A stretch of 33,543 nucleotides of DNA. Origin: Desulfosarcina sp. (GTDB lineage: Bacteria > Desulfobacterota > Desulfobacteria > Desulfobacterales > Desulfosarcinaceae). The stretch lies in contig JAQYWF010000009.1 in the NCBI GenBank assembly GCA_030145105.1, positions 1 through 33,543 of the forward strand, written 5' to 3'. Numbering within the stretch: the first letter of the stretch is position 1; the number at the start of each line of letters is the position of its first letter. The notes under the pieces are model-generated. The model searched no databases. It had not been told where the DNA came from and worked only from the letters and a program-made list of their open reading frames with translations. Below, piece after piece: positions 1 to 11,002 of the stretch. A program made the position numbers and the translations under genes.

Positions 1-1
1 A

Positions 2-29
2 TTGACATTGACTGGCTGTGTGTTATCAA
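2..29 (+). promoter_or_regulatory. candidate sigma-70 promoter of mdh
   Basis: TTGACA at 2-7 is a perfect -35 hexamer. It is followed after 16 bases by TATCAA at 24-29, which matches the -10 consensus at four of six positions. It lies about 70 bases upstream of the mdh start on the same strand. The call is from consensus only, and the site touches the window edge, so an upstream promoter is equally possible. Confidence 0.35.
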
Positions 30-87
30 GTTTTTTTCTTCCTCAAAAAAAATCAGAAAAACTGGAATAATAACCCATTAATGCTAA

Positions 88-1204
<1,117 letters not shown>

Positions 1205-1213
<9 letters not shown>

Positions 1214-3055
1214 CGCCTGTTTGATGGCCCTGGCCAGGGATTCATTGATGCCGGGCAGTCTGCTGAGTTCATCCTCGGTGGCTGCCCGGATTTTTTTTAG
1301 GCTGCCGAAATGCTTCATCAGCAGGCGTTTTCGTTTGGCTCCCACCCCAGTGACGCCGTCCAATGCTGATTTTACCATCTTGCGGGCCCGCTGTTTACGC
1401 TGAAACGTCACGGCAAAGCGATGGGCCTCATCCCGAATCTGCTGAAGCAGCAACAACAATCGGCCATCCGCTCCCAGGTTGACGGGATTGGCTCGATTGG
1501 GCAGATAGATCTTATCTTCGGGTTCTTTTTTTCTCGCGTCTTTTTTGGCGATGCCGGCGATGGCAAACCGCCCTGCCAAGCCCAACTTGCCCACTACCGC
1601 AACGGCAATGTTTACCTGCCCTTTTCCGCCGTCCACCAGCAACAGGTCCGGTTCTGGGTCGGACGGTCCGAGCTTTCCATACCTTCGGAGCAGCACTTCG
1701 GCCATACTGGCATAATCGTCCGGGGAAGAGACCGTGCGGGTGGTGTAGCGGCGGTAGCCAGCCTTGTGCGGCCGGCCATTAACAAAAACCACCATGGCAG
1801 AGACCGGATTCGAGCCGGCCAGGTTGGAATTGTCGAAGCACTCGATACGCTCCGGAATGCGATCCATGCGAAGCCTGCGTTTCAGCGCTTCGAGGACGGC
1901 GGCTTCGCCGGTCGCTTTCTGGAGTCGCTCACGAAGTGCGTTTTCTGAATTGTTTTCAGCCATCTCAAGAAGCCGTCGTTTTTCACCCCTTTGAGGGTAA
2001 CGAACCCGGACCCGCCTCATCCGCCACTCCGACAGGGTCTCTTCCAACAGTTGGTAATGTTCCAGCAGTTCAGGCACCAGCACCTCGACTGGTATGCTGT
2101 GGGTCTGCTGGTAATACTGCACCAGGAACTGCGTTACCAGTTCACCCTTTTCAGGAGCGGCATGGATAATTTCAAAATGCCGGACCCCCTGCAGAAAACC
2201 GCGGCGAAGGGTCATCACGGTCAACAACCGGAAGTCGCTGTTACCACTGATGCCGATCACATCGCGATCCAGAAAATCGGTGGTCACGGTTGCCTGACGC
2301 TCCAATGTTTTTTCCAGGGCAACCATCCGATCCCGGAGCACCGCCGCCGTTTCAAATTCCTGCACACTAGAGGCCTTTAGCATGTGGCGACGCACCCGTC
2401 GGATCAATTCCGGTGTGCGCCCCTTTAGAAAAAGGATGACTTCTTTAACAATCCCTCGATACGCTTTCGGGTCAACCGGCAGACAGCAAGGAGCCAGGCA
2501 TTGGCCCATCTGATGGTGGATGCACGGCCGGGTGCGATGGCTCAAGGTGCGATCGCTGCATTTTCGCAGCGGAAACGTTTTGTTGATCAGCTTGACGGTC
2601 TGTCGCATCGCTTGGGCGGATGAATATGGTCCGAAATAAACAGCACCGTCTTTACGCGTTTTGCGGACGATTTCAATTCTGGGATAAGTTGCATTAATAT
2701 CAATGCGAAGGGAAGGATAGCGTTTATCGTCCTTGAGGACCACATTGAAACGGGGCCGGTGTTGCTTGATCAGATTGGATTCGAGGATCAACGCCTCTTT
2801 ACCCGAGGCGGTAACCACGGTTTCAATGTCAGCCACCCGGGAGACCATCAACGCGGTTTTCGCGCCATGGGCTTCCTGCCGCTGGAAGTAGGATGCCACC
2901 CGTTTTTGCAGATTGATGGCTTTGCCTACATAGATGATTTCCCCGCCGGCGTCTTTCATCAGATAGACGCCGGGACCGTCGGAAATGGCGCCAATGATCC
3001 CAGACAGGTTGTTTGATGAATCCGAACGGTCAGGCGGTTGCTCCATGGCTGTCAC
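1205..3055 (-). CDS. uvrC: excinuclease ABC subunit C (UvrC)
   Basis: Makes both incisions around bulky DNA lesions after UvrB loading in nucleotide excision repair. The 616 residues are normal length. An N-terminal GIY-YIG nuclease domain has GVY at 29-31 and YVG at 42-44. Four cysteines (166, 178, 186, 190) show the C-x11-C-x7-C-x3-C spacing of the E. coli UvrC iron-sulfur ligands. A UVR helical segment lies near 215-250. The RNase H-like second nuclease domain (IECFDNSN...) comes next, and helix-hairpin-helix repeats close the protein (LDGVTGVGAKRKRLLMKHFG). The longest frame begins with GTG at 3055, six bases after the uvrB stop. ATG at 3046 is a credible alternative start with GGGTG upstream. 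It is co-directional with uvrB, cysS and ispF, probably one transcript. Confidence 0.95.
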
Positions 3056-3061
3056 CCATGC

Positions 3062-5056
3062 TTATGATTCAAATAGCAGCCGTTTTCGAAGTACCTTGAT
3101 CCGGTCTCGGATCGAGGCGGCCTTTTCAAAGGCCAGCGATTTGGCCGCAGTCTGCATCTGGCTTTCCAAATCGTGAATGGCGGATTCGATGTTATCCTCC
3201 GGGCCGAAGGCAGCCGGCGTCTCAGCCACCTGCATCGGTGAGGTTTCTGTTGATTGATAGGCCTTGTCGAATATATCCGTAATGGTCTTGTGTATGGTTT
3301 GCGGGGTGATGTGATGGGTCTGATTGTAGTGCTGCTGGATGATCCGCCGCCGGTTGGTCTCTTCGATGGCCGCTTCCATGGAGGCGGTGATTCGGTCGGC
3401 ATAAAGCACCACGGTGCCGTTGATGTTTCTGGCCGCACGGCCGAAGGTTTGAATCAGTGATCGCTTGGATCGCAAAAAGCCTTCTTTGTCCGCATCCAGA
3501 ATGGCGACCAGGGACACCTCAGGGATATCCAGACCCTCACGCAGCAGATTGATGCCGATCAACGCATCGAACTTGCCTACCCGCAAATCCCGGATGATGT
3601 CCATGCGTTCCATGGTGGGGATATCGGAATGCAGGTATCGCACGGACAACCCCAGATCCGTATAATATTCGGTGAGGTCTTCTGCCATTCGCTTGGTTAG
3701 CGTGGTCACTAGAATTCGTTCCCCGCGCTGCTGCCGATCCCGAATTTCTCCATACAGGTCGTCCACCTGATTGCTGGCGCCCCGCACATGTACCACTGGG
3801 TCGATGAGTCCGGTGGGCCGGACGATCTGCTCCACGACCTGGCCTTCCGATGTGGTCAGTTCGTACTCTGCCGGGGTGGCCGACACATAGACGACCTGGT
3901 CGACGCGGCTGGACCACTCATCGAACTTGAGCGGTCGATTGTCCAAGGCTGAGGGCAACCGGAAGCCATAGTTAACCAATGTCGTTTTGCGAGAACGGTC
4001 TCCCTTATACATGGCCCGAATTTGAGATACGGCGATGTGGCTCTCATCCACGAAAACGAGAAAGTCTTTGGGAAAGTAATCGAGCAGTGTAGGCGGTGGC
4101 TGGCCCGCCAGACGGCCGGTCAGGTGCCTGGAGTAGTTCTCGATGCCATTGCAGTACCCAATCTCCTGAATCATTTCCAGATCGAAGAGCGTGCGCTCTT
4201 CGATGCGTTGGGCTTCGATAAGTTTGTTTTCATTCCGGAAATAATCGACGCGATCCTTCAATTCCCGAACAATGGTTTTGGTGGCCCGCTCAAGGGTCGA
4301 TTTGCGCGTCACGTAGTGGCTGGCAGGAAACAGGGTGATCTCGCCCAGATGCCTTAGGGTGGTTCCTTTCAGGGGGTCGAATTCAAAGATATGTTCGATT
4401 TCGTCCCCAAAAAAATCGATGCGGACTGCCTTGTCCTCCTCGTAAGCAGGAAAAATTTCCACCCGATCCCCGCGCACCCGAAAAACACCGCGGTGAAAAT
4501 CCATGTCGTTGCGTTGATAGTGGATGGACACCAACTGATAGAGCAGCCGCTCCCGGGGCAGATCCATGCCGGTCGTGATGTCGATGCGCATGGAGAGGTA
4601 ATCCTCCGGTGCGCCTAAGCCGAAAATGCAAGAGACACTGGCAACCACCACCACATCAGATCGAGACAGCACGTTACGAGTGGCTGAGTGGCGCATTTTA
4701 TCGATCAGTTCATTGATGGAAGAATCCTTCTGGATGTAGGTATCCGTGGTGGGGATATAGGCTTCGGGCTGATAATAGTCGTAGTAGCTGACAAAATACT
4801 CGACGGTATTGTCCGGAAACAGGGATCGAAATTCATTGTAGAGCTGGGCTGCCAAGGTTTTGTTAGGCGCCAGAATCAGCGACGGGCGGTTGACCGTGGC
4901 GATGATATTTGCCATGGTAAAGGTCTTGCCGGAGCCGGTAACTCCCAGCAAAACCTGGCTTTTGGTACCACTGAGGATCTGTTCGGAGATGGTTTGGATG
5001 GCCCGGGACTGGTCGCCGCAGGGTGTAAATTCGGATACGAGCTTAAAAGATGACAT
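3062..5056 (-). CDS. uvrB: excinuclease ABC subunit B (UvrB)
   Basis: The damage-verifying helicase-like subunit of UvrABC, which hands DNA to UvrC. The 664 residues match the family. Walker A GVTGSGKT is at 38-45. The aromatic beta-hairpin that clamps DNA begins around 91-100 ([10 protein letters not shown]). A DESH Walker B lies near 337. The helicase C-terminal half contains a QTFGRAARN motif VI. The last ~40 residues form the UVR coiled coil that binds UvrC. ATG at 5056 starts six bases after the cysS stop, and uvrC begins six bases after this gene ends. The spacing indicates translational coupling of cysS-uvrB-uvrC. Confidence 0.96.
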   Translation of the reverse strand: MSSFKLVSEFTPCGDQSRAIQTISEQILSGTKSQVLLGVTGSGKTFTMANIIATVNRPSLILAPNKTLAAQLYNEFRSLFPDNTVEYFVSYYDYYQPEAYIPTTDTYIQKDSSINELIDKMRHSATRNVLSRSDVVVVASVSCIFGLGAPEDYLSMRIDITTGMDLPRERLLYQLVSIHYQRNDMDFHRGVFRVRGDRVEIFPAYEEDKAVRIDFFGDEIEHIFEFDPLKGTTLRHLGEITLFPASHYVTRKSTLERATKTIVRELKDRVDYFRNENKLIEAQRIEERTLFDLEMIQEIGYCNGIENYSRHLTGRLAGQPPPTLLDYFPKDFLVFVDESHIAVSQIRAMYKGDRSRKTTLVNYGFRLPSALDNRPLKFDEWSSRVDQVVYVSATPAEYELTTSEGQVVEQIVRPTGLIDPVVHVRGASNQVDDLYGEIRDRQQRGERILVTTLTKRMAEDLTEYYTDLGLSVRYLHSDIPTMERMDIIRDLRVGKFDALIGINLLREGLDIPEVSLVAILDADKEGFLRSKRSLIQTFGRAARNINGTVVLYADRITASMEAAIEETNRRRIIQQHYNQTHHITPQTIHKTITDIFDKAYQSTETSPMQVAETPAAFGPEDNIESAIHDLESQMQTAAKSLAFEKAASIRDRIKVLRKRLLFES

Positions 5057-5062
5057 GTGAGA

Positions 5063-6499
5063 TCAGGTGGCCACTTTCCAATGGGTTCCGTCGCCCTTAT
5101 CCTCCAAAAGGATTCCGGCTTGATCCAGCTGGTCCCTGATTTCGTCCGCCCGCTTCCAGTCTTTGTTTTTGCGGGCAGCGGCACGTTCAGCCACCAATGC
5201 GTCGATCGCTTCGGCAGAAACCGTCATATTTTGCAGCTGGCTGTTGGCCCGTTCTTCGGAAAAGGATTGCCAGGACTGTTGGAGAATCCCTAAGATACCG
5301 CCTATTCGTTCCAGGTCAGCGGTCAGGGATGCCAAGGTATCCATGGCTTTCATCGACTGCCCCTCCTCATCCAGTATCCGGTTTGCTTCTTTTACCAGGT
5401 TAAACAAGATGCCTACACCCTTGGCCGTGTTGAAGTCATCGTCCATGGCTTCACAAAAGGCCAGCCAGTGGTTGCTGCTGGCCGCTTCATCGCCTGCGTC
5501 GGCAATGCCGGCCTCCTGATCCAGACGCTTTCGTACCCCATAAATTTTGTCCAGCGCCTTTTCCGATTCTTTGAGATTTTGGTCGGAAAAATCGATGGGA
5601 CTGCGATAATGGCTTGAGAGCAGAAACAATCGGACCGTTTCGGGGTGGTAGGATTGCACGATATCCTTGATCATCAGAAAATTGTTCAAGGATTTGGACA
5701 TTTTTTCGTTGTCGATGTTCACGAACCCGTTATGCATCCAATATCGGGCGAACGGTTTCCCGTGGGCGGCTTCGGATTGCGCGATTTCGTTTTCGTGGTG
5801 GGGAAAGATCAGGTCTTTGCCGCCTCCGTGGATATCAAAGGTTTCGCCGAGAAACCGGCTGCTCATGGCCGAGCACTCGATATGCCAGCCGGGTCGCCCC
5901 TCACCCCAGGGGCTTGGCCATGACGGCTCACCCGGTTTGGCTGCTTTCCAAAGCACGAAATCAAAAGGGTTGCGTTTGTTCTCGTTGATCTCGACCCGGC
6001 TGCCGGCAACCATATCGGATAGTTTGCGACCGGATAGTTTCCCATAGTCGTTGAAGGTCTCCACCGCGTAAAACACATCACCGTCGACCAGGTAGGCGAC
6101 CTTTTTTTCCAACAGGCTCTCGATGATGTCAATGATGTCATCGATATGCTCCGTGACTCTCGGCTCCTGGTCGGCCCGTATGACATTGAGCGCGTCCATG
6201 TCACGGTGGAATTCGCTGATATATGTTTCTGCCAGTTGGACCGTATCCATGCCAACCGTGTTGGCTCGGTTGATGATTTTGTCATCCACATCCGTGAAGT
6301 TGCGGATGTAGGTGACCTGATAATCCATGGCCCGCAAATAACGAACCACAACGTCAAACACCACCACTGATCGGGCATGCCCCACATGGCATGAGTCATA
6401 AACGGTCGGGCCGCACACATATATCCTGACCTGACCGGGCACCACCGGTTCAAATGTCTCTTTTGATTTGGTCAGTGTGTTGTAAATACGCATAACCAT
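5063..6499 (-). CDS. cysS: cysteinyl-tRNA synthetase
   Basis: Charges tRNA-Cys with cysteine in the cytoplasm. It is a class I aminoacyl-tRNA synthetase of 478 residues, a typical length. The zinc-ligand Cys29 lies in YVCGPTVYD, the HIGH-type motif is HVGH at 38-41, and KMSKS falls at about 266-270. The central FPHHENEIAQSEA stretch, which contributes further zinc ligands, is intact. The C-terminal anticodon-recognition region (ARKNKDWKRADEIRDQLDQAGILLEDKGDGT) is complete. It is followed within six bases by uvrB and preceded by ispF with a 26-base gap. A cysS-uvrB-uvrC grouping joins translation with repair without a functional link that I can name. Confidence 0.95.
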   Translation of the reverse strand: MVMRIYNTLTKSKETFEPVVPGQVRIYVCGPTVYDSCHVGHARSVVVFDVVVRYLRAMDYQVTYIRNFTDVDDKIINRANTVGMDTVQLAETYISEFHRDMDALNVIRADQEPRVTEHIDDIIDIIESLLEKKVAYLVDGDVFYAVETFNDYGKLSGRKLSDMVAGSRVEINENKRNPFDFVLWKAAKPGEPSWPSPWGEGRPGWHIECSAMSSRFLGETFDIHGGGKDLIFPHHENEIAQSEAAHGKPFARYWMHNGFVNIDNEKMSKSLNNFLMIKDIVQSYHPETVRLFLLSSHYRSPIDFSDQNLKESEKALDKIYGVRKRLDQEAGIADAGDEAASSNHWLAFCEAMDDDFNTAKGVGILFNLVKEANRILDEEGQSMKAMDTLASLTADLERIGGILGILQQSWQSFSEERANSQLQNMTVSAEAIDALVAERAAARKNKDWKRADEIRDQLDQAGILLEDKGDGTHWKVAT

Positions 6500-6525
6500 C
6501 AGTATCCGTCATTTTTAGATGGACG

Positions 6526-7020
6526 TTAATTGCCGGTTTCCGGCGTTGTGGATCGAAGCAGGACCACACACATGGCGGCAATGCCGTCACCATGGCCGAT
6601 GGCGCCGAGTCCTTCGGTGGTAGTGGCCTTGATGTTGATCATCCGCTTATTCACGGACAAGCTGCCAGTTATCTGAGCCGCCATCCGATCTTTGTACGGC
6701 GATATGCGGGGCGCCTGGGCAAACACGGTGGCATCCATGTTGACCAGTTCAAATCCCGATACGTTGATCCGGCGGTAGACCGTCGTCAACAGATCAATGC
6801 TGTAAATATTAAGGTAGCGGGGATCTGTATCGGGGAAACAATCGCCGATGTCCCCCATTCCCGTCGCGCCCAAAAGCGCATCGCAGGCGGCATGCACCAG
6901 TACATCCGCATCTGAATGCCCCAGCAACCCTTTTTCAAATGGGATGGTCTCACCGCCTATCACCAACTTTCGGCCCGGCACCAGCCGATGAATGTCATAT
7001 CCCAATCCAATACGTGTCAT
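6526..7020 (-). CDS. ispF: 2-C-methyl-D-erythritol 2,4-cyclodiphosphate synthase
   Basis: Cyclises CDP-methylerythritol 2-phosphate to MEcPP in the MEP isoprenoid pathway. The 164 residues fit the family (about 155-165). The metal-binding residues are present: Asp9 and His11 in GYDIH, and His43 following GHSDADVL. The C-terminal GLGAIGHGDGIAA motif is also present. No ispD partner lies next to it, although ispD and ispF are often adjacent or fused. It heads the cysS-uvrB-uvrC group. A 125-base gap separates it from the upstream cyclase gene on the same strand, so it may have its own promoter there. No clear Shine-Dalgarno precedes the ATG. Confidence 0.95.
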   Translation of the reverse strand: MTRIGLGYDIHRLVPGRKLVIGGETIPFEKGLLGHSDADVLVHAACDALLGATGMGDIGDCFPDTDPRYLNIYSIDLLTTVYRRINVSGFELVNMDATVFAQAPRISPYKDRMAAQITGSLSVNKRMINIKATTTEGLGAIGHGDGIAAMCVVLLRSTTPETGN

Positions 7021-7145
7021 AATGAGCGAATATTCGTTTCATGTAACGTTAAGAGCAGGCTTCTTAGCATACTTGGCATTCGCCGTAAAGCAGCACCTGG
7101 CATTGTACAATAGGAAGCTTCAACAGGAAATCAAGTAAACGACAA

Positions 7146-8069
7146 TCAGCCGGGAATCGGTTTTTGCCCGGTGACGGCGTAAGCGCTGACAGGCTTGAAT
7201 TTGCCCTTGGCATGAATCTGACCCAATGGATCGGCATCAAATCGGTGTTTAACCTGGTTCCACGTTTTCTCAGAGATCAGGATCTGGTCGGGCTGTGCCG
7301 CGGAGCATAGCCGGGAGGCAGTATTGACGGTGTCACCGATGACCGAGTAGCTCATGGTATGCGAAGAACCGATATATCCGGCCATGAGATTGCCGGTGTT
7401 GATGCCGATGCCGAACTTGATTTCCGGACGGCCCGCATCGAGGCGCTTACGATTGAAGTCGGCGAGTGCGTTTTTCATTTCCAGCGAAGCCATCACGGCT
7501 CGGTATGGATCGTCATCATGAACGACCGGCGCACCCCAGATCACCATCATCTCATCACCAATATACTTATCCACTGTTCCTTCATGGCGAAACACCACTT
7601 CCACCAACACTTCGTAGTACTCATTGAGAAGGCGCAGTACTTCAGACGCCTGATTGTTTTCACTGATTGTGGTAAAACCACGGATATCCACAAAAAGGAC
7701 AGTTGCGACCCGGTCTTCACCGCCTTTTTCGACCTTCAGTTCGCCGGAAACGACCCTTTCGGCAAGATCCGGTGAGAGCAGACGTTGAAATCGTTCACGG
7801 GTGGCGGCATCACGTTCGAGGGTGGCTTCTGCTTTTTTGCGTTCATTGATGGTGTATTGTGCATGGGAACCGAAAATGGCAAACAGGCACAGCACGATGA
7901 TCCGCGTCCATACTTCGTCCAGGTTTACGCCGAGCATTTGTTCGAGCAGGTTGCCGTAACTGGTAAAAATAGACAGTATGGAGTCAAGAATCCAGTAGAC
8001 CAGCGCCAGCATGAAACCGATCAGCATCATGTGGTCGGTCTGGCGGACAGAACGGTTGGGCATCTTCAT
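7146..8069 (-). CDS. membrane-bound class III adenylate cyclase
   Basis: Predicted to make cAMP from ATP. Two hydrophobic helices (about 13-34 and 57-70) enclose a short loop. A charged helical linker follows (73-110, NERKKAEATLERDAATRERF, then LLSPDLAERV, the usual cyclase transducer segment), then the catalytic domain (120-300). The metal aspartates are Asp128 (FVDIRGFT) and Asp172 (KYIGDE). The adenine-specifying pair Lys168 and Asp246 favours ATP over GTP. The transition-state residues Asn249 and Arg253 are in VNTASR. All catalytic residues are present, so a homodimer should be active. The membrane part is too small for a CHASE2 sensor, and what it senses cannot be read from the sequence. 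The start is the ATG at 8069 with a weak AGAAAG upstream. Confidence 0.88.
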   Translation of the reverse strand: MKMPNRSVRQTDHMMLIGFMLALVYWILDSILSIFTSYGNLLEQMLGVNLDEVWTRIIVLCLFAIFGSHAQYTINERKKAEATLERDAATRERFQRLLSPDLAERVVSGELKVEKGGEDRVATVLFVDIRGFTTISENNQASEVLRLLNEYYEVLVEVVFRHEGTVDKYIGDEMMVIWGAPVVHDDDPYRAVMASLEMKNALADFNRKRLDAGRPEIKFGIGINTGNLMAGYIGSSHTMSYSVIGDTVNTASRLCSAAQPDQILISEKTWNQVKHRFDADPLGQIHAKGKFKPVSAYAVTGQKPIPG

Positions 8070-8549
8070 GGACGTCTTTCTGGGAAAATGTTTGCTCGTA
8101 ATCTTAATCCTGTTGCCATGTCACATTCGAATTGAAGTCTGATCGGTTTTGCCAACGTTTCAGGCATTCTTCAATACCCTGGCAAAGTCGATCTTTCCAG
8201 CGCCGTCGCTCTCATGAAAATAGAAGGCAGATCACTTTTTATCAAGAACAAATGCGCCACGCTGCAGATTTTTAGTGATTCCAGCGTCGGATGAACGGGT
8301 TTCGAATAGGATTGCGAAAAACGGTAACACCCCCTGGCAATCTGGCAAATATCCAATAATAAAAAAATGATATGCTCCATCGCCACCGACTATTAAGCCT
8401 TGACAAACACCAGTGAAATAGGCCAATGGTTGTAACCGTTTGAATGTGTTACCGGCTTTACGCAACCCTCGCCGCAATGGCCCAAAACGCTATGGGCGAT
8501 CGAAGCGCGTTTTCGACACACGACAGCCATACCGATATGGAGTGCTGAA
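8070..8549. other. 480-bp intergenic region with no convincing gene
   Basis: This gap separates the divergently transcribed cyclase and pilus operon and should hold both promoters. Short minus-strand frames here lack ribosome sites and family features. CGGTAACAC at 8322-8330 and its reverse complement GTGTTACCG at 8446-8454 form a 9-bp inverted repeat 115 bases apart. A TTGACA at 8400-8405 has no good -10 partner. I found no GG-N10-GC sigma-54 site with acceptable flanks and no c-di-GMP riboswitch core. Confidence 0.5.
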
Positions 8550-10409
8550 TTGGTGCGAAAGGACGAGATTTCTTCCACTGAAAAACTGCTCGATCTGATC
8601 CGATACAATATTCCCCCCCAGTCAACCAACGACCCAACCGAACCTGCCGAAACGTCCCAAAAGATCAGGCTGCTAAAGGCGTTGACCTTCCAGAAAGCCA
8701 TCGGGATCGGCATTGAAATCGGCAACCGTTGCATCAAGATCGCCAAGATCAACCGGATATCGGACAAATCCTTTGAGCTTCTGGACTACGATACCATCGA
8801 TGTCGAGCAGGCCAACAAAGTCGATACGCCCTACCTGGCCAAGGCGTTGGCGACCCTATTGACCCGATTCTGTACTGGCCTGAAGCGTTATGAAATCTGG
8901 TGTTGCGTGGCATCGGCAAAAGTGGAAACCCGGTGCATCCGCATTCCCAAACTGCCTAAAAAGCAGATTCCCAACGCGGTTTTCTGGACATTTTCGAAAG
9001 AGGTCTCTTTCAGCGACAAAGAGATGCTGCTGGATTTCAGGATATTGGGCGATGTGAACGAAAACGGCATGACCAAAACCCAAGTCATGACATACACCAT
9101 CCCCATTGCCGAAACGGAAGCCCTGAAGAAACTTTTCAGCAGGACCGGTCATCCGCTTACCGGTATTTCAATCGTCCCCTTTGCCATTCAAAATCTGTTG
9201 AAGAAAGGTGTCGTTCAGGAGGCCGGGCAGAACACCTGCTGCCTGTTCATCGGCTGGGACTGGTCACGCATCACGATTTACGCCAATGGCGACCTTATCC
9301 TTTCTCGGGGGATCAAGGCCGGAATGCACAGCATGATCGACGCCATCGCCGAACAATACCGACGCCCGTCACCCGCCGACATGCCGCCGACGCTGGTCAT
9401 GGAGGACCGCGATGTTACCCCTCCCGAAGAAAAAGATGCGCATTATGCCGCCGCCCAAGAGGCTTTTTACCAGTTTCTGGATACCGACAGCTCCACCGCC
9501 CCCCGTTCTCAGGACGGTAAGCCGGTCGACATCTTCCAGATCATCTATCCCGCCATCGATCGTCTTATCAAACAAGTTGAGCGCACCATCGCACACTTTT
9601 CCCTGCATTTCAAAAGATCCGGCGTCAGCGATATTCTCATTTCCGGTAAAATGACAGCCAACGCGACAGTCATTTCACACATCGGATCTCAACTGGGTGT
9701 ACCCGTCAATACTCTCAACCCGTTTCCTCAATCGCATGCCTTTACCCAAAAAGTGACCATCCCGGACCTTCCGGCGGAAAAAGAAAGCTTCGTTCCGGCT
9801 ATCGGAATCGGATTATCCTCCAACGAGCTGACCCCCAATTTCCTCTTCACCTACCGTCATCGGGAAAAAAGAAACCGGGCGCGCCAGATCCGAATCGGTA
9901 TTTCAGCCGCCAGCATCGGTTTTCTGGCGTTGCTGTTTTGCGGCTATTTATGGCAGGAACACCACTTATCGGTGAAAGCTGCTGAAGTGGACCGTTTAAT
10001 CCAAAAACGGGATGCATTCAATGTGCCGCTGACACAGGAGCTGGTCATGGCCCTTTATGCAAAGGTGAACCAGAAGCGAGACATGATCACCACCCTGAGC
10101 CAGCGTTACTATAGTTCCGCGGTCATGGCAGAGGTCATCCACCTCACACCGGCGAATATTCAATTGATCGCTTTGAGTGCCGACATGGATGCACCCTTGC
10201 CGAATTCAAAAACGAAAACAGGGTCGTCATTGGTGATTGAAGGCGTTGTCACGGGTGACAAGATCCGCTTCGAAACGGATTTGGCGAGCTTCATGCTCAC
10301 CATTGATGATTCACCGATGTTCAACAAGCCCGTTGTCAAAAACAAGCGGCTTCAGTTCTTGGACGACCGCCCGGTTCTGCGGTTTTCAATCCAGTTCGAT
10401 CTCGCATAA
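8550..10409 (+). CDS. PilM-PilN fusion protein of the MSHA-like pilus (MshI-like)
   Basis: Forms the cytoplasmic and inner-membrane part of the pilus alignment complex. Residues ~45-430 are a PilM-type actin-like domain (GIGIEIGNRCIKIAKI near 49-66, a later CCLFIGWDWSRITIYANG strand pair). A single membrane helix lies at ~447-467 after a basic stretch (RHREKRNRARQIR). Residues ~470-619 form a PilN-like periplasmic region with a coiled coil and a ferredoxin-like fold. In most pili PilM and PilN are separate; here they are one 619-residue chain. The frame opens with TTG at 8550, seven bases after GGAG (8539-8542); GTG at 8553 is also possible. It is the first gene of the operon and is followed by PilO-like and PilP-like genes, which confirms the assignment. 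Confidence 0.82.
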   Translation: MVRKDEISSTEKLLDLIRYNIPPQSTNDPTEPAETSQKIRLLKALTFQKAIGIGIEIGNRCIKIAKINRISDKSFELLDYDTIDVEQANKVDTPYLAKALATLLTRFCTGLKRYEIWCCVASAKVETRCIRIPKLPKKQIPNAVFWTFSKEVSFSDKEMLLDFRILGDVNENGMTKTQVMTYTIPIAETEALKKLFSRTGHPLTGISIVPFAIQNLLKKGVVQEAGQNTCCLFIGWDWSRITIYANGDLILSRGIKAGMHSMIDAIAEQYRRPSPADMPPTLVMEDRDVTPPEEKDAHYAAAQEAFYQFLDTDSSTAPRSQDGKPVDIFQIIYPAIDRLIKQVERTIAHFSLHFKRSGVSDILISGKMTANATVISHIGSQLGVPVNTLNPFPQSHAFTQKVTIPDLPAEKESFVPAIGIGLSSNELTPNFLFTYRHREKRNRARQIRIGISAASIGFLALLFCGYLWQEHHLSVKAAEVDRLIQKRDAFNVPLTQELVMALYAKVNQKRDMITTLSQRYYSSAVMAEVIHLTPANIQLIALSADMDAPLPNSKTKTGSSLVIEGVVTGDKIRFETDLASFMLTIDDSPMFNKPVVKNKRLQFLDDRPVLRFSIQFDLA

Positions 10410-10450
10410 CCGACAACCGGTAATAAAAACAGGACCGATGCGATAATACG

Positions 10451-10975
10451 ATGGCCGACACGAAAAACCAAACCAGCCCCATTCTTGTGATTCTTTGCGC
10501 CTTCGGCCTGCTTGCCTTTTTAGCCCTGGTGATCTATCCAAACTATCGCAACATGAAGGATTACGACCGGCAAATGTCCGCGCTGAACGGAGAAATTGCC
10601 TTGCGGCAGGCCCTGTCACCCATTTACAGTAAACTGGTAAATCAGGCACGAATCGCACCGTCGGCCCATTTGAAATCTCCTGAAAAAAAGGCGCTGGATA
10701 TCGAAAACACCGGGCGGCTGGCTCAAATTTTTGAAAAAATTGCCAGTACCGCCGATCTGACGCTCGAAAGTGTGACTCCCGATGCACAGACCTTTGACCA
10801 GGGAAACGGACTGCTGATGGTAGAAGTCGTCTTCCGTGGTGAGTTTTTAAATGTTCAGCCACTGATCAATACGATCGTCGAGCAGTCTTTTGTGGACCGA
10901 ATTCATAAAATCCAGGTCCGCTGCGCTGAAGAGAACAAATGGATCAAGGTCTCCATGTCGCTGTTGCACCGTTGA
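10451..10975 (+). CDS. mshJ: PilO-like pilus assembly protein (MshJ-like)
   Basis: Inner-membrane partner of PilN in the alignment complex. The 174 residues have one N-terminal membrane helix (about 10-29). A coiled coil follows (NYRNMKDYDRQMSALNGEIALRQ, shown in part), then a small periplasmic alpha/beta domain ending in VEVVFRGEFLNVQPLINTIVEQ, typical of the PilO ferredoxin-like fold. The family diverges strongly in sequence, so topology and its place between the PilMN and PilP genes carry the call. It starts 41 bases after the fusion gene. Confidence 0.75.
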   Translation: MADTKNQTSPILVILCAFGLLAFLALVIYPNYRNMKDYDRQMSALNGEIALRQALSPIYSKLVNQARIAPSAHLKSPEKKALDIENTGRLAQIFEKIASTADLTLESVTPDAQTFDQGNGLLMVEVVFRGEFLNVQPLINTIVEQSFVDRIHKIQVRCAEENKWIKVSMSLLHR

Positions 10976-11002
10976 TTTCGGTCGAATGCTAAATGAGACT
11001 TC

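Noticed and set aside
8232-8477. Minus-strand open frame of 81 codons in the long spacer (and overlapping 8171-8386)
   Set aside because: No ribosome site, no family motif, and the overlapping frames compete with each other; the residue mix looks random.
8493-8509. GG-N10-GC pattern (GGCGATCGAAGCGC) before the pilus operon as a sigma-54 promoter
   Set aside because: The spacing fits but neither the TGGCAC nor the TTGC box is present.
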